This document shows positions 1-8,697 of a DNA stretch of 38,224 nucleotides, one piece after another (positions within the stretch are counted from its first letter, which is position 1; each line of letters begins with the position of its first letter). The notes beneath the pieces were generated by a model. It was not told the DNA's origin. It saw nothing but the letters and a program-made list of their open reading frames with translations, and did no database searches. Source of the stretch: an uncultured Crocinitomix sp. (GTDB taxonomy: Bacteria > Bacteroidota > Bacteroidia > Flavobacteriales_D > Crocinitomicaceae); assembly GCA_905478225.1 (NCBI GenBank), contig CAJQHR010000046.1, positions 1 to 38,224 of the forward strand, read 5' to 3'. The position numbers and the translations under genes were made by a program.

Positions 1-217
1 CTTTTTCAACAATTTTATCCGGGACGGATTTTTCCGGTGTTCCGTATTTATCAAAGGCTTTGTAGCGTAAAATCACTAAGTGTTCAAATAGATCTTTTCC
101 ATTGTTTACCAGCTCGTTAAGCTCGCCAAGACCAAGGTCTCCTTTTTGAAGTTCAGCAACCTTTTCTGAAATTTCCTTAATTAAATCTTCGGTGTTTTTA
201 TAAGATGTTTTACCCAT
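1..217 (-). CDS. Hypothetical small helical protein, partial
   Basis: An open frame runs from an ATG at 217 off the left edge of the window (72 codons visible). The peptide starts MGKTSYKNTEDLIKEI and is charged and predicted helical. The stretch with KGDLGLGELNELVNNGKDLF loosely recalls the exonuclease VII small-subunit pattern (a helix, then G-D-L-x-L, then a second helix), but the resemblance is weak and the C-terminus is missing. It is divergent from the thymidine kinase gene, with about 54 bases between the two starts. No function is assigned. Confidence 0.6.
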   Translation of the reverse strand, partial: MGKTSYKNTEDLIKEISEKVAELQKGDLGLGELNELVNNGKDLFEHLVILRYKAFDKYGTPEKSVPDKIVEK

Positions 218-271
218 TTTCTACTAGTTATTCACAATTTCAACATTCGGATAAAATTAAAGTTATATTTG

Positions 272-898
272 ATGCAAAATGCTATCAAATTGAAAGTTTC
301 TCAAAAACATGATGTTAACATCTCTGGACATTTTTCCTTTAGTCCGAGAGTGTCTAACGCTAGAATCAAAGTTATCTGCGGACCAATGTTTTCTGGTAAA
401 ACAAAAACGCTGATTAAAACAATTGCTGCTTATCAAGCAGAAGGAAAGAAAGTAGTGGTTTTTAAGCCAAAGTTAGACGACCGTTATGCTGAAGAAGCAA
501 TTGTTTCGCACGACAAGGATGAAAACGAAGCGATTAATGTGAGCAAGCCGGCTGAGATCTTGGATCTCTTCCATAGTGCTGATGTTGTTGCCATTGATGA
601 GGTGCAGTTTTTTGATCCTTCCATAGTAGGTGTATGCAATATCATTGCGGGACAAGGAAAATCAGTTGTCGTAGCGGGGTTAGACATGGATTATCGGGCG
701 GTTCCATTCGGATCAATACCAGAATTATTGACAATGGCTGACGAAGTAGTGAAATTAAATTCAGTTTGTACTTTTTGTTCTGGTAGAGCAAGACATTCAC
801 ACCGTGTTTCAAAAGACAGTGGAGTTGTAGTTTTAGGGGAAAAAGATAAATATGTACCGCTTTGCCGCAGTTGTTATAATGAACTAAAGGAAGGGTGA
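272..898 (+). CDS. tdk: Thymidine kinase (type II)
   Basis: Phosphorylates thymidine to dTMP in the pyrimidine salvage pathway (cytosol). The P-loop GPMFSGKT lies at about residues 38-45, the Walker B-type DEVQFF at about 110, and the substrate-loop motif GLDMDYRAVPFG at about 137-148. A structural zinc site is given by two C-x2-C pairs (CTFC and CRSC) in the C-terminal lasso domain. These are the hallmarks of the cellular/bacterial type II family, and about 208 residues is normal. ATG 272 is preferred to an adjacent TTG at 269. The N-terminal 30 residues before the core are longer than in many homologues, so an internal start is possible. The stop overlaps the GTG of the next gene, indicating translational coupling with murF-alr. 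Confidence 0.93.
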   Translation: MQNAIKLKVSQKHDVNISGHFSFSPRVSNARIKVICGPMFSGKTKTLIKTIAAYQAEGKKVVVFKPKLDDRYAEEAIVSHDKDENEAINVSKPAEILDLFHSADVVAIDEVQFFDPSIVGVCNIIAGQGKSVVVAGLDMDYRAVPFGSIPELLTMADEVVKLNSVCTFCSGRARHSHRVSKDSGVVVLGEKDKYVPLCRSCYNELKEG

Positions 899-3300
899 AT
901 TTAAAGCTTTCAATAAAGACAATCCGTTCTATTACTAATGCGGATTTTATTGACCCGAATAAAGTATTTCAAAACACAATCATTGAAAATATTGTAATTG
1001 ACAGCAGATCGCCGTCAATTAATAAGGACACCTTATTCGTAATTCTGGAAGGAAACAAAACGAGTGGTGCTGCTTATGTTTTTGATTTTATTGAGAAAAA
1101 CGGCGGTGTTATTCTAACTGAAAAACCACTTGAAAATTCAAAAGTGGGTCAATTAGTAGTTAAAAATACTTTAGACGCCTTGCAAGAATTGGCCGCCCAT
1201 CACCGGACAAAATTTAATATTCCGGTTATTGGTATTACGGGCAGTAATGGCAAAACCACTGTCAAAGAATGGTTATATCATGTTTTAAAAGATAAGTTTA
1301 AGATCGTTCGCAGTCCAAAAAGCTATAATAGTCAAATTGGCGTAGCACTCTCCGTTCTTGAATTGGATGAAGCGGATGAATTGGCGATTTTTGAAGCTGG
1401 AATTTCAAGACAAGGAGAAATGGTCGCTCTTGAAAAAATGATTCAACCCACAAGTGGTATTTTCACCGGATTAGGGGATGCACATAATAGTGGTTTTAAA
1501 GGTGAGAATCCCGCCCAATTAAAACGAGAAGAGAAATTCTTACTTTTTAAAAATGTGAATTATTTAGTTGAGCGCCAGCCTGAACAAGTCGAAATTCATA
1601 AAGAAGGATCAAGCGAAATTGTGAAGATCAGCGCCAAAGAAAATGCGTTTGAGCTTATTGGAACTGACCGTGCCAATCAATTTAAAATTCCTTTTCAAGG
1701 AAAGGGATCAATATCAAATGCCGCATTAGTTAGTTTGGCCGCTTTAAAGTTTGGAGTAGACTTGGCGACTATTCAAGAAAGATTGGAACATTTACCAGTT
1801 ATTTCAATGCGCCTCGAAATAATTAGCGGCAATTCAAACAACCTGCTCATTAATGATGCTTATAACCTGGATGAAAAATCTTTGGAAATAGGCGTACAGT
1901 TTTTAGAGGCGAACGCTGAGGATAAAAAGCGAACCATTTTTATAGCCGAAAATCGAGCACATGTTGACCAAAAATCAACATTGTTACATGCCTTGCAAAA
2001 ATATATTGGGCAAATTAGAATTGATAAGGTGGTCTATTTTGGTCCTAGAGCGCTTGCCGATCAATTTAATTTTATTGATCAACAATATGAAGCGGCATCC
2101 AATTTTTATGATGCACCGCTCAATTTAGAGAATCAAGCCATTCTTTTTACAGGTGCTCGAAGTTGTCATTTAGAAACCGTAGTAAACTATTATACTGCAA
2201 AAAAACACATCACTCGCCTTTTAGTCAACTTGGCTGGAATGCGGAATAATTTGAATCTTTTCCGTGGCAAGTTAGCACCGTCCACTAAAATTTTGGCCAT
2301 GGTTAAGGCCCAGTCATACGGTGGTGGGATATTAGAAGTGGCTAAATTTTTAGCGAAGGAAAATGTGGCTTATTTTGGTGTGGCCTGTGCAGACGAAGGA
2401 GTGATTTTACGCCAAGGTGGAATTACACAACCCATATTAGTGATGAATCCCGAGCCTGCAGCGTTTGAAGATATGATTGACTTTGATCTAGAGCCCAGCA
2501 TTTACTCATTAGACTTATTAAATGCGTTTATTCATCAATTAATATTAAAACGACGTGCAAACTTCCCCGTTCATGTTAAGCTAGATACAGGCATGAATCG
2601 TCTTGGATTTCGTGCCGAGGAATTGAATGAATTGTTGGGTATGTTAACGACACAACCAGAGGTTTATGTGCGTTCTGTTTTTTCACATTTATCTGTTGCT
2701 GATGTTTCGAATGAAGAAGAATACACCGCCAATCAAATCTCCACCTTCAACAAGCTAGCGGCTATAATTAGTCAAGAATTGGGGTATTCGTTTATTAAGC
2801 ACTTAGCGAATTCGGCGGGTGCTTATAATTACCCAACCACTCATTTTGACATGGTGCGATTGGGCATTGGGTTATTTGGTTTGATGAAAGATCACAAGCA
2901 GCTAGGATTTGAAGACGTATTGGTTCTGCATTCGCAAATATCACAACTTAGAACCATAAAAACGGGCGAAAGTGTGGGCTACAGTCGAAGCTATAAAGCT
3001 GATGAGGACACAACAATTGGTGTAATACCCGTTGGTTATAGTGATGGCTTAAGAAGAAGGCTTGGAAATGGTAATTGGGCGGTAAAAATTGGCGATAAAA
3101 AATATCCGATAATTGGAAATATCTGTATGGATATGTGCATGGTTGATTTACAAAATGATCCGATAAAAGTTGGGGCGGAAGTAGAATTATTCGGCGCTGA
3201 GAATAGCGTTTTTCAAATGAGTGCTATTTTAAACACCATTCCGTATGAAGTAATTAGTGGAATTTCTTCACGAGTTCAACGAATCTACTTAGAAGAGTAG
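895..3300 (+). CDS. murF: Bifunctional MurF ligase / alanine racemase
   Basis: Peptidoglycan precursor synthesis in the cytosol. The N-terminal half (about 1-430) is a Mur ligase that adds D-Ala-D-Ala to UDP-MurNAc-tripeptide. Its ATP-binding loop reads GITGSNGKTT at about residue 115, followed by the SPKSYNSQIG segment. The C-terminal half (about 435-801) is a PLP alanine racemase: the PLP lysine lies in MVKAQSYGGG, the PVGYSDG segment carries the second catalytic tyrosine, and GNICMDMCMVDL is the family signature. This MurF-Alr fusion is a known, widespread Bacteroidota arrangement, and about 801 residues is the usual size. GTG 895 overlaps the tdk stop by four bases and no better in-frame ATG exists nearby. 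The protein makes D-Ala and the enzyme that consumes its dipeptide in one chain. Confidence 0.95.
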   Translation: MNLKLSIKTIRSITNADFIDPNKVFQNTIIENIVIDSRSPSINKDTLFVILEGNKTSGAAYVFDFIEKNGGVILTEKPLENSKVGQLVVKNTLDALQELAAHHRTKFNIPVIGITGSNGKTTVKEWLYHVLKDKFKIVRSPKSYNSQIGVALSVLELDEADELAIFEAGISRQGEMVALEKMIQPTSGIFTGLGDAHNSGFKGENPAQLKREEKFLLFKNVNYLVERQPEQVEIHKEGSSEIVKISAKENAFELIGTDRANQFKIPFQGKGSISNAALVSLAALKFGVDLATIQERLEHLPVISMRLEIISGNSNNLLINDAYNLDEKSLEIGVQFLEANAEDKKRTIFIAENRAHVDQKSTLLHALQKYIGQIRIDKVVYFGPRALADQFNFIDQQYEAASNFYDAPLNLENQAILFTGARSCHLETVVNYYTAKKHITRLLVNLAGMRNNLNLFRGKLAPSTKILAMVKAQSYGGGILEVAKFLAKENVAYFGVACADEGVILRQGGITQPILVMNPEPAAFEDMIDFDLEPSIYSLDLLNAFIHQLILKRRANFPVHVKLDTGMNRLGFRAEELNELLGMLTTQPEVYVRSVFSHLSVADVSNEEEYTANQISTFNKLAAIISQELGYSFIKHLANSAGAYNYPTTHFDMVRLGIGLFGLMKDHKQLGFEDVLVLHSQISQLRTIKTGESVGYSRSYKADEDTTIGVIPVGYSDGLRRRLGNGNWAVKIGDKKYPIIGNICMDMCMVDLQNDPIKVGAEVELFGAENSVFQMSAILNTIPYEVISGISSRVQRIYLEE

Positions 3301-3304
3301 GGAA

Positions 3305-3763
3305 TTAAAATTTTCCACCGTTTCCTCTATTATCATAGTCTGTTCCTCCAATTAAATAGAATAATGAATCATTCCGAAACATTCCGTTTCCAGAAATCAC
3401 TTGTGAACTCCAAATTTCTTGTTCGGGAACTTCAAAGGCATCCCCATCCATGATCAATACCAAATCAAAATCCGTGTTGCGATAGTCTGCTAGATACAGT
3501 GTATCCGAATTCGTTCCAATAATGGTTACTTTTTGATAAACGGTAGAAATTTCGCTGAGCATTGGCATATATAGGGCATCCGTTATTTCGTAAGTCCCGA
3601 TATACGGATCACCGGCAAAGGTGCATGAAAAATCATTTATATTCGCTTTAGGGTCAAAATTTAGCGCATTTTCATCTGTACAGCCTTCTTTTTTGCAATT
3701 GACTAAAAGTATAGTGCAGCATAATAATCCAATGAGTTTATGTGAGGTTTTGGGCATCATCAT
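3305..3763 (-). CDS. Lipoprotein with GCTD-type motif
   Basis: Predicted surface or periplasmic lipoprotein of 152 residues. A short charged N-terminus leads into a hydrophobic stretch ending in the lipobox LLVNC (Cys about 23), followed by two lysines. Next comes a G-C-T-D-x-x-A-x-N-[FY]-D-P-x-A motif ending in Cys, a short disulfide-type module common in Flavobacteria exported proteins, then a beta-rich domain without recognised family. The gene is convergent with murF-alr and ends four bases from it. It lies 10 bases downstream of the phosphatase-superfamily gene on the same strand, so the two may be co-transcribed. Two more in-frame ATGs follow the first, so the exact start is uncertain by one or two codons. 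Confidence 0.75.
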   Translation of the reverse strand: MMMPKTSHKLIGLLCCTILLVNCKKEGCTDENALNFDPKANINDFSCTFAGDPYIGTYEITDALYMPMLSEISTVYQKVTIIGTNSDTLYLADYRNTDFDLVLIMDGDAFEVPEQEIWSSQVISGNGMFRNDSLFYLIGGTDYDNRGNGGKF

Positions 3764-3773
3764 TAGACTTACA

Positions 3774-4721
3774 TTAACATTTAATAAAAAGTTCTTTCAT
3801 GATTTCTCCGTCCGATTTTTCAATTTCAAAACCTAACAATTCTCCAATTGTGACAGGAATATCTATTAATTCTCGATCAACATCTGTAATTACACCACGT
3901 TTAAAATCGGGGCCATAAGCAAAGCAATTAATTTTTCGGCAACCTTCACAATTGTCTCCATGAGATATGAACCCGTCTTTTTTTCCATCTAAATGTCTGC
4001 CGTGATCATTCGTAACAAAAATGGTTGTTTTACCCTTATAATGTTCATCTAGTTCAATGTATCTAAAAACATTGAAGATAAATTCGTCTGACTTTTTCAT
4101 ACTCGATAAGTACTTTTCCCAATTACCAGCATGTCCCCAAGAATCGGGTTGTCTAAAATTGATCAGCACTAAATTTGGTCTATCCTTCTTCAAAATTTCA
4201 ATGCTCCTATCATAGGTTTGCAAATCTGATCGGTATCCCGTTTGAAATCCATTCACCCCACAATCTGAATACGGACGAAATTTATCACGCCATTTTTTGT
4301 CTTTACAGTTCGTCAGAAGCGCCAATTTATCTTTACTTGAAATAACATATGCCGCAGTTCTTTTTTTGCCTGTAGCTTTTAGCCAATATTGAAACATAGA
4401 AGGGGATTTCGGATATTGTCTCCCCGTATTATCAATGCTTTGATAACTGCCCGTGCACATTGCTGTATGACCTGCGGCCGTGTATGTTGGTCCATTATTT
4501 CTAAAACCAGTATAAATTACTCCATGCTGGGCCATGTCATTGGCCATTCTAGGAATGTATTGATGTGTAGAATCTCCCCACGTTTCGCTGTATCGAGGTC
4601 CATCCATCACTAAGACAATAACATTTTCTGTCTTGTAATGCTTCTCCTCAGTAGCTCCAGCGAACGAGCTTGAAACAAACAACAAGCAGACTAGCGCACA
4701 TAAAATAATTTTTGCATTCAT
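3774..4721 (-). CDS. Secreted alkaline-phosphatase-superfamily hydrolase
   Basis: Signal peptide at residues 1-22 (hydrophobic core, cleavage after SFAG or so), so an exported metallohydrolase. The metal and nucleophile layout of the superfamily is visible: Asp40 in VLVMDG, the nucleophile-type threonine in GPTYTAAGHT (about 77-86), then D-S-W-G-H, a NDHGRH motif, and a late SHGDN histidine. The order D...T...D-x3-H...DH...H is that of phosphodiesterase/nucleotide pyrophosphatase and sulfatase-like enzymes; substrate cannot be read from sequence. There is no C-x-P-x-R sulfatase signature, so a classical sulfatase is unlikely. It starts head-to-head with the gene at 4855, sharing a 130-base intergenic region. 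Confidence 0.8.
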   Translation of the reverse strand: MNAKIILCALVCLLFVSSSFAGATEEKHYKTENVIVLVMDGPRYSETWGDSTHQYIPRMANDMAQHGVIYTGFRNNGPTYTAAGHTAMCTGSYQSIDNTGRQYPKSPSMFQYWLKATGKKRTAAYVISSKDKLALLTNCKDKKWRDKFRPYSDCGVNGFQTGYRSDLQTYDRSIEILKKDRPNLVLINFRQPDSWGHAGNWEKYLSSMKKSDEFIFNVFRYIELDEHYKGKTTIFVTNDHGRHLDGKKDGFISHGDNCEGCRKINCFAYGPDFKRGVITDVDRELIDIPVTIGELLGFEIEKSDGEIMKELFIKC

Positions 4722-4854
4722 GAGTACAAAAATATCAAATTTGATTCCAAATCAGCAACTTGGTTCGGATATTGTTATGTTTTCATCAATTAATTGTGGA
4801 CTAAAATATTCGATTAGTGCAATTTTTTTGGAAAAAGCAGGTTTTTTTGTACTT

Positions 4855-5745
4855 ATGTTAAAAGCTTCATCCTTCTTTTGTTTTTTCACCTTTCTGTCTG
4901 TGCATGGGCAAATGTTGGACAATATAGAGGGAAAAACCTTTGGTGAAGTGCCCTACTTCAATGAGGCATTTGTAAAGCGGAACAAAATAAAAACCATAAC
5001 AGGGTATTATTCAACCAAAGCAACACTAGACATTATTCGAAAATCTAAAGATGTTTATTATTATGAATTTAATGAACAAGGGCAATTAACGAAAGATTAT
5101 CGCACGCAATACAAAGACACTTTAATAGGTATGTACGCGTACAATGAGAGTGGTTTGCTAAGTGTGCTTCGAAAATCTGATAATGGAGGGTTTCATTCTT
5201 ATCACTATCTCTATGACGATAGAGGGCGCATTTTAAGCCAGGAATACCGCCGAGATTTTAATAAAGTTGGAGACGTTGCCAGTTTTGAGTTGGACAAAAG
5301 TTTCAGTATTTCAATTGAAAAATTTGAATATATCGACATGGAGGGGCAAGATTATAAAAAGATCTACTATAATACCGCCGATAGAATCTATCAAGAAGAG
5401 TTTTTTTATTTTGAAGAAAATGGCTATTTGATTAAACAAGAGGCGCGTATGAAAATTGGTGCGAGTTATACAAATACAAGCTTCGTTTATGATGAAATTG
5501 GGCGGGTTAAAGAAAAAATAATAGAAAAACGTTTGCAGAATACTTATATCTCAAAATGGGTTTATGAATATGATGAACATTCAAATGTTTTGGCACAACA
5601 TTATTATAAAAAGGATGCTTATTTAACAGAAAGCCAAATTGTGTACGCGAACGATAATTTGTTGATTGAGGCAATTATATCTAGAGATGTTGAAACCAAT
5701 TTGGTCACAATTCTTAAACTATCAGATTACGTTTTCTTTGATTAA
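4855..5745 (+). CDS. Secreted YD-repeat-like protein
   Basis: The frame is open from 4720, but the ATG at 4855 gives a clear signal peptide (MLKASSFFCFFTFLSVHGQ), so it is taken as the start (296 residues). The mature part contains repeated units of the form Y-x-[FY]-[ND]-E-x-G-x-[IL] separated by about 20-40 residues, resembling the YD/RHS-type or MORN-like repeats of exported Bacteroidota proteins. There is no toxin domain and no T9SS tail. An alternative start at 4720 would overlap the divergent phosphatase gene and bury the signal peptide, so it is less likely. Function is unknown; a cell-envelope location is inferred. Confidence 0.7.
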   Translation: MLKASSFFCFFTFLSVHGQMLDNIEGKTFGEVPYFNEAFVKRNKIKTITGYYSTKATLDIIRKSKDVYYYEFNEQGQLTKDYRTQYKDTLIGMYAYNESGLLSVLRKSDNGGFHSYHYLYDDRGRILSQEYRRDFNKVGDVASFELDKSFSISIEKFEYIDMEGQDYKKIYYNTADRIYQEEFFYFEENGYLIKQEARMKIGASYTNTSFVYDEIGRVKEKIIEKRLQNTYISKWVYEYDEHSNVLAQHYYKKDAYLTESQIVYANDNLLIEAIISRDVETNLVTILKLSDYVFFD

Positions 5746-5747
5746 TT

Positions 5748-6158
5748 TTATAAACCGTTGCACTCAACAACGTTCCGTTCTGTTTCATAAAGCCTCACGC
5801 GAAGTTCCAATATCATGTCAAGTTTTGAGCGTAGAATTTTCCAGATGGTTAAGCATATGTTTTCAGCCGTGGGATTTAAATCTTTAAATTCTTCGGTATC
5901 CAGGTTAAGGTTTTTATGGTCAAATCGTTCCTCAATTTCTGCCTTAATTAAATTTTTAAGCAGCTTTAAGTCAATTACCATTCCAGTTTCAGGGTTAATT
6001 TCCCCTTTCACCCATACCTCTAAGGTATAATTATGGCCATGAAAATTTGGATTGTTACATTTGCCAAAAACTGCGTCGTTTTTTGCCATATCCCAGTCCG
6101 GATTGTACAATCTATGTGCGGCATTAAAATGGGCTTTTCTACAAACGGATATCTTCAT
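5748..6158 (-). CDS. queD: 6-pyruvoyl-tetrahydropterin synthase / QueD family
   Basis: Zinc enzyme of the PTPS/QueD family, converting dihydroneopterin triphosphate to a carboxy- or pyruvoyl-tetrahydropterin, the first committed step toward queuosine precursors in most bacteria. The zinc histidines are visible in AAHRL (about 15) and FHGHNY (about 40 and 42), with the catalytic cysteine in GKCNNPNF. A late R-x-YETERN segment provides the family's C-terminal Glu. The start at 6158 gives 136 residues, the normal length; an upstream in-frame ATG would add seven residues. It is convergent with the preceding gene, with a two-base gap. Whether the product is QueD or a true PTPS is not settled by sequence alone. 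Confidence 0.88.
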   Translation of the reverse strand: MKISVCRKAHFNAAHRLYNPDWDMAKNDAVFGKCNNPNFHGHNYTLEVWVKGEINPETGMVIDLKLLKNLIKAEIEERFDHKNLNLDTEEFKDLNPTAENICLTIWKILRSKLDMILELRVRLYETERNVVECNGL

Positions 6159-6179
6159 GTTTTTAATAAAAAAATGCAA

Positions 6180-6483
6180 AAGTTAAAGTTACTAAAATCA
6201 ACTCAACAATAAGAACAGTCAAGGCTTATTTTTGTTTTTGACTGTTGAAGTTTGAGTAGAACAGAATTTTTTCTTTACTTTGCGTAAAGGCTAAATCCCT
6301 TTAAAAATCGGTAAACCTCTATAATATCATAGATTTTTGCACGGTTTTGTTGATGATAAAACACTGAGCGCAAACAAGTTTAACTGTCAACTGCAACCAA
6401 CATTTTGATATTTTGTGCAATTATTTGCGAATAGATTGGATCCACACTTTAATCTATTTGTTGATGATAAAAAAAAACGACTA
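6180..6483. other. Intergenic region with a 16-bp direct repeat
   Basis: About 300 bases between the divergent queD and lipoprotein genes. It holds a candidate promoter (6251-6282) and a perfect 16-base direct repeat, TTTGTTGATGATAAAA, at 6346-6361 and 6457-6472; the second copy ends just before the lipoprotein start. No convincing coding frame or tRNA is seen. A structured leader or small RNA is possible but not shown. Confidence 0.5.
6251..6282 (+). promoter_or_regulatory. Candidate promoter of the 6484 lipoprotein
   Basis: TTTG at 6251-6254 and TTACTTTG at 6275-6282 match the Bacteroidota -33/-7 pattern with a 20-base spacer (the -7 box agrees at 7 of 8 consensus positions). If used, the leader would be about 195 bases. 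That is long and contains the direct repeat described separately. Confidence 0.4.
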
Positions 6484-7056
6484 ATGAAAAAAATAGTTCT
6501 ATTATTCGCGTTGCTACCCTTGTTAATGACAAGTTGTGGCGGAGCAGAAACAACTGAAGACTCTGATGGAACAGATTCTTTAAATACAACTACACTGGAT
6601 TTTTCTGACATGAATGAAATTTCCCTCGTGCCTCATGGGTTAAATATGCAATTAATGCTTCCTTCGGTTGCTTCATCAACAGGAGCGTCTATCGATCCTA
6701 AAATTATTCATGATGAAGGAGATTATCTATGGTACATCACCATTGGCCCTCGGTTTGAATTAATTATAGAAGATTTTGGAAAAGAAAAAAGTAAAGTTGC
6801 CGAGGAGAAAAAACGCCTTGCTGAATTAACCAACATATTTGACATTGAATTTAGCACTGATGAACCCGCGCTGTTGATGTATAAACGTACGCTCCACGAA
6901 GATCAAGGGGGAAAAGCCTCGTATCACTGTTACGGTCAAGTTATGATTGATGGTTATAACTACGTGATGCGTAGTGAAGATGAGGGTGCTTTAAAACCAA
7001 TTATCGAAGATATGGTAATGACCATTCGATCAGCTAAACCTGTAACAGGAGCTTAG
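6484..7056 (+). CDS. Lipoprotein of unknown function
   Basis: The ATG at 6484 gives a clean lipoprotein signal with lipobox LMTSC and Gly-Gly after the cysteine (190 residues). An in-frame extension to 6415 has no signal character and is rejected. The mature protein starts with an acidic, Ser/Thr-rich linker (EDSDGTDSLNTT), followed by a compact alpha/beta domain containing repeated hydrophobic strands and a Tyr-rich C-terminus (YHCYGQVMIDGYNYVMRS). No family is recognised. It is transcribed alone, probably from the promoter at 6251-6282. Confidence 0.7.
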   Translation: MKKIVLLFALLPLLMTSCGGAETTEDSDGTDSLNTTTLDFSDMNEISLVPHGLNMQLMLPSVASSTGASIDPKIIHDEGDYLWYITIGPRFELIIEDFGKEKSKVAEEKKRLAELTNIFDIEFSTDEPALLMYKRTLHEDQGGKASYHCYGQVMIDGYNYVMRSEDEGALKPIIEDMVMTIRSAKPVTGA

Positions 7057-7071
7057 ATTAATTCTCAAGCT

Positions 7072-7094
7072 GCCCTGAGCATTTGTCGAAGGGC
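7072..7094. repeat. REP-like CCCTGAGC...GTCGAAGGG element
   Basis: The imperfect palindrome GCCCTGAGC at 7072-7080 and TGTCGAAGGGC at 7084-7094 matches the short CCTGAGC-TTGTCGAAGG repeat seen between genes in many bacterial genomes. It lies just after the lipoprotein stop. The recognition is from memory of the motif; no search was made. Confidence 0.45.
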
Positions 7095-7268
7095 GCAATG
7101 TTCAATAATGCGTATGACTAATTTCTTCAACAGGATTTTCGCTTAATCCATTTTGTAAATCCCCTATTCTCAATTTACAGCGAATAAGAAGCAATAATTA
7201 ATTTTGTGATAAATGACTGATGCCGCACAATAGCGATATATCTCCCTATCACCAATTGTATAAAAATA

Positions 7269-7317
7269 AAAAAGCCCCTCTGATATCGAAAACACTCGAA
7301 TTTCAGAGGGGCTTTTT
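7269..7317. terminator. Strong bidirectional Rho-independent terminator
   Basis: Perfect 15-bp arms (7269-7283 and 7303-7317) enclose a 19-base loop. The stem core is GCCCCTCTGA, and A/T runs at the base give U-tracts in both directions. It can end the lipoprotein transcript from the left and the 7337-7696 transcript from the right. Confidence 0.9.
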
Positions 7318-7336
7318 GTGCCAAATAAAAGTTGTT

Positions 7337-7696
7337 CTAGTACAATTTTAGTTTTAAAAATGTACGCATCTCTTTAATTTCTTCACGGTTAAATTTATTG
7401 TCTGCTCTTTTAATTAAGTGCATTAAATAAGTCAAATTCTCAGCATCCGTTCCTGGATCAAGTAAAAATTCTTCTTCCTCTTCATTTTCTCCCTTTTCTA
7501 CTGTGTGATCAAAACACTCTTCTTCTGTAATATATTCTGAAGCTAATCGAAGAACTTTTGCCAATAGCGGGTCCTCATCTTTAAGGGCATCCTCTCTCAA
7601 GTCCATAAGTGACTTCACAATCTTTTCACCATTAAAACCTTTTTCTAAGGCTTTGATAAGCTTGTCTATTTTTGCGTTTGATTCTTCTTGTACCAT
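7337..7696 (-). CDS. Acidic hypothetical protein
   Basis: 119 residues from the ATG at 7696. A TTG 18 bases upstream would extend it but overlaps the promoter. The protein is strongly charged and predicted all-helical, with an internal acidic run (EKGENEEEEEF) and no signal peptide or membrane segment, so it is cytosolic. No family is recognised. A Bacteroidota -7 box, TATTTTTG (7712-7719, minus strand), lies just upstream, with a TTTG 22 bases further (7742-7745). This predicts a very short leader of about ten bases and supports the ATG chosen. A strong terminator follows. Confidence 0.65.
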   Translation of the reverse strand: MVQEESNAKIDKLIKALEKGFNGEKIVKSLMDLREDALKDEDPLLAKVLRLASEYITEEECFDHTVEKGENEEEEEFLLDPGTDAENLTYLMHLIKRADNKFNREEIKEMRTFLKLKLY

Positions 7697-7881
7697 TCTT
7701 CTAATTTTGCCCAAAAATAAATATTCTTATCCAAACAGGGGCAAAAATTGGCAAAACGAATTCATTTATTTATTTTCTGTTCTGTTTTAATCGCCATTTC
7801 AACAGAACTTTATCATTTAATTTAGACTTAAATTAGGTGTCTGAACGCACTGTTTAATGCAAATTTTGTATTTTCACATCC

Positions 7882-8622
7882 ATGAAAACGGTAGATGTTG
7901 TCACATCACATAATATTTCCATTGACTACGAAGCAGCTTCGGTAATGAACCGTGGTATTGCCTTGTTTTTGGATTTACTCATCATGTTTGTGTACACTAT
8001 TATTATATCTATCATTCTTGGGGCGATAGGAATTGGATGGGGAGGAGGTGAGTTGGCAGATATTTTGGGTTATATTGTTGGACTTTTACCGGTGATGTTT
8101 TATAGCTTAATGTTTGAGTTTTTGCTCAAAGGACAAACCCCGGGGAAAATGGCTATGGGAATTCGTGTAGTTAATTTAAATGGTGAAAATGCGTCTCTTG
8201 GTGATTATACTTTGCGTTGGTCTTTTAAAATTATTGACTTGTGGTTTTCTGCTGGGGCCATTGGCGCCCTATTTATTTCAACCACCGAAAAAGGGCAACG
8301 ATTGGGTGATTTATTAGCCCAAACCGCCGTGGTAAGAAATAAACCCGAACAAATTTATTCCATTCGTGACATTCTTAATATTAAGGATCGTAGTAAGCAC
8401 GAACCCACTTATTTAAATGCATACCGATTTACGGATGAGGATATGATTTTGATTAAAAACGCCATAACCCGCGTGAAAAAGTATCCTAACGAACCGCATA
8501 AACAGCTTGTAAGAGACCTTGCTGCAAAGGCTGCGGAACTGCTGAATCTGGAGGAAGTCCCAAAGAAGAAATTGACATTTTTAAAAACCTTGCTGCAAGA
8601 TTATATTGTTTTAACCCGATAG
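7882..8622 (+). CDS. RDD family membrane protein
   Basis: An integral inner-membrane protein of 246 residues. The RDD domain covers about residues 15-150: the N-terminal R-G-x-A-x-x-L-D segment, two to three hydrophobic helices (about 25-50, 62-85 and 125-140), and the G-x-T-P-G-K-M motif that follows the second helix. The last 100 residues are soluble and charged, without recognised domain. RDD proteins are poorly characterised; some act as or in ion transport. The gene stands between the acidic hypothetical protein (divergent) and the regulator gene (same strand, 75 bases away). The CRP-type operator for the regulator lies in that gap. Confidence 0.85.
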   Translation: MKTVDVVTSHNISIDYEAASVMNRGIALFLDLLIMFVYTIIISIILGAIGIGWGGGELADILGYIVGLLPVMFYSLMFEFLLKGQTPGKMAMGIRVVNLNGENASLGDYTLRWSFKIIDLWFSAGAIGALFISTTEKGQRLGDLLAQTAVVRNKPEQIYSIRDILNIKDRSKHEPTYLNAYRFTDEDMILIKNAITRVKKYPNEPHKQLVRDLAAKAAELLNLEEVPKKKLTFLKTLLQDYIVLTR

Positions 8623-8635
8623 TGTTAAATGGCTC

Positions 8636-8680
8636 TGTAACATTTGTTACAACATTTAACACCGTTTCCATTTACTTTTG
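8636..8680 (+). promoter_or_regulatory. CRP-type operator 1 and -7 box (regulator gene)
   Basis: TGTAACATTTGTTACA at 8636-8651 is a perfect palindrome of 7-base arms around TT. A perfect Bacteroidota -7 box, TACTTTTG, follows at 8673-8680, starting 29.5 bases from the palindrome centre. This places the operator about 41 bases upstream of the expected start, the class II activator position of CRP-family proteins. It precedes the CRP/FNR gene itself, suggesting autoregulation. Confidence 0.85.
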
Positions 8681-8697
8681 AAAGAAATTAACAGGAC

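Noticed and set aside
895-3300. MurF and alanine racemase in one protein as a novelty
   Set aside because: This fusion is well known and general in Bacteroidota; it supports the classification but is not new.
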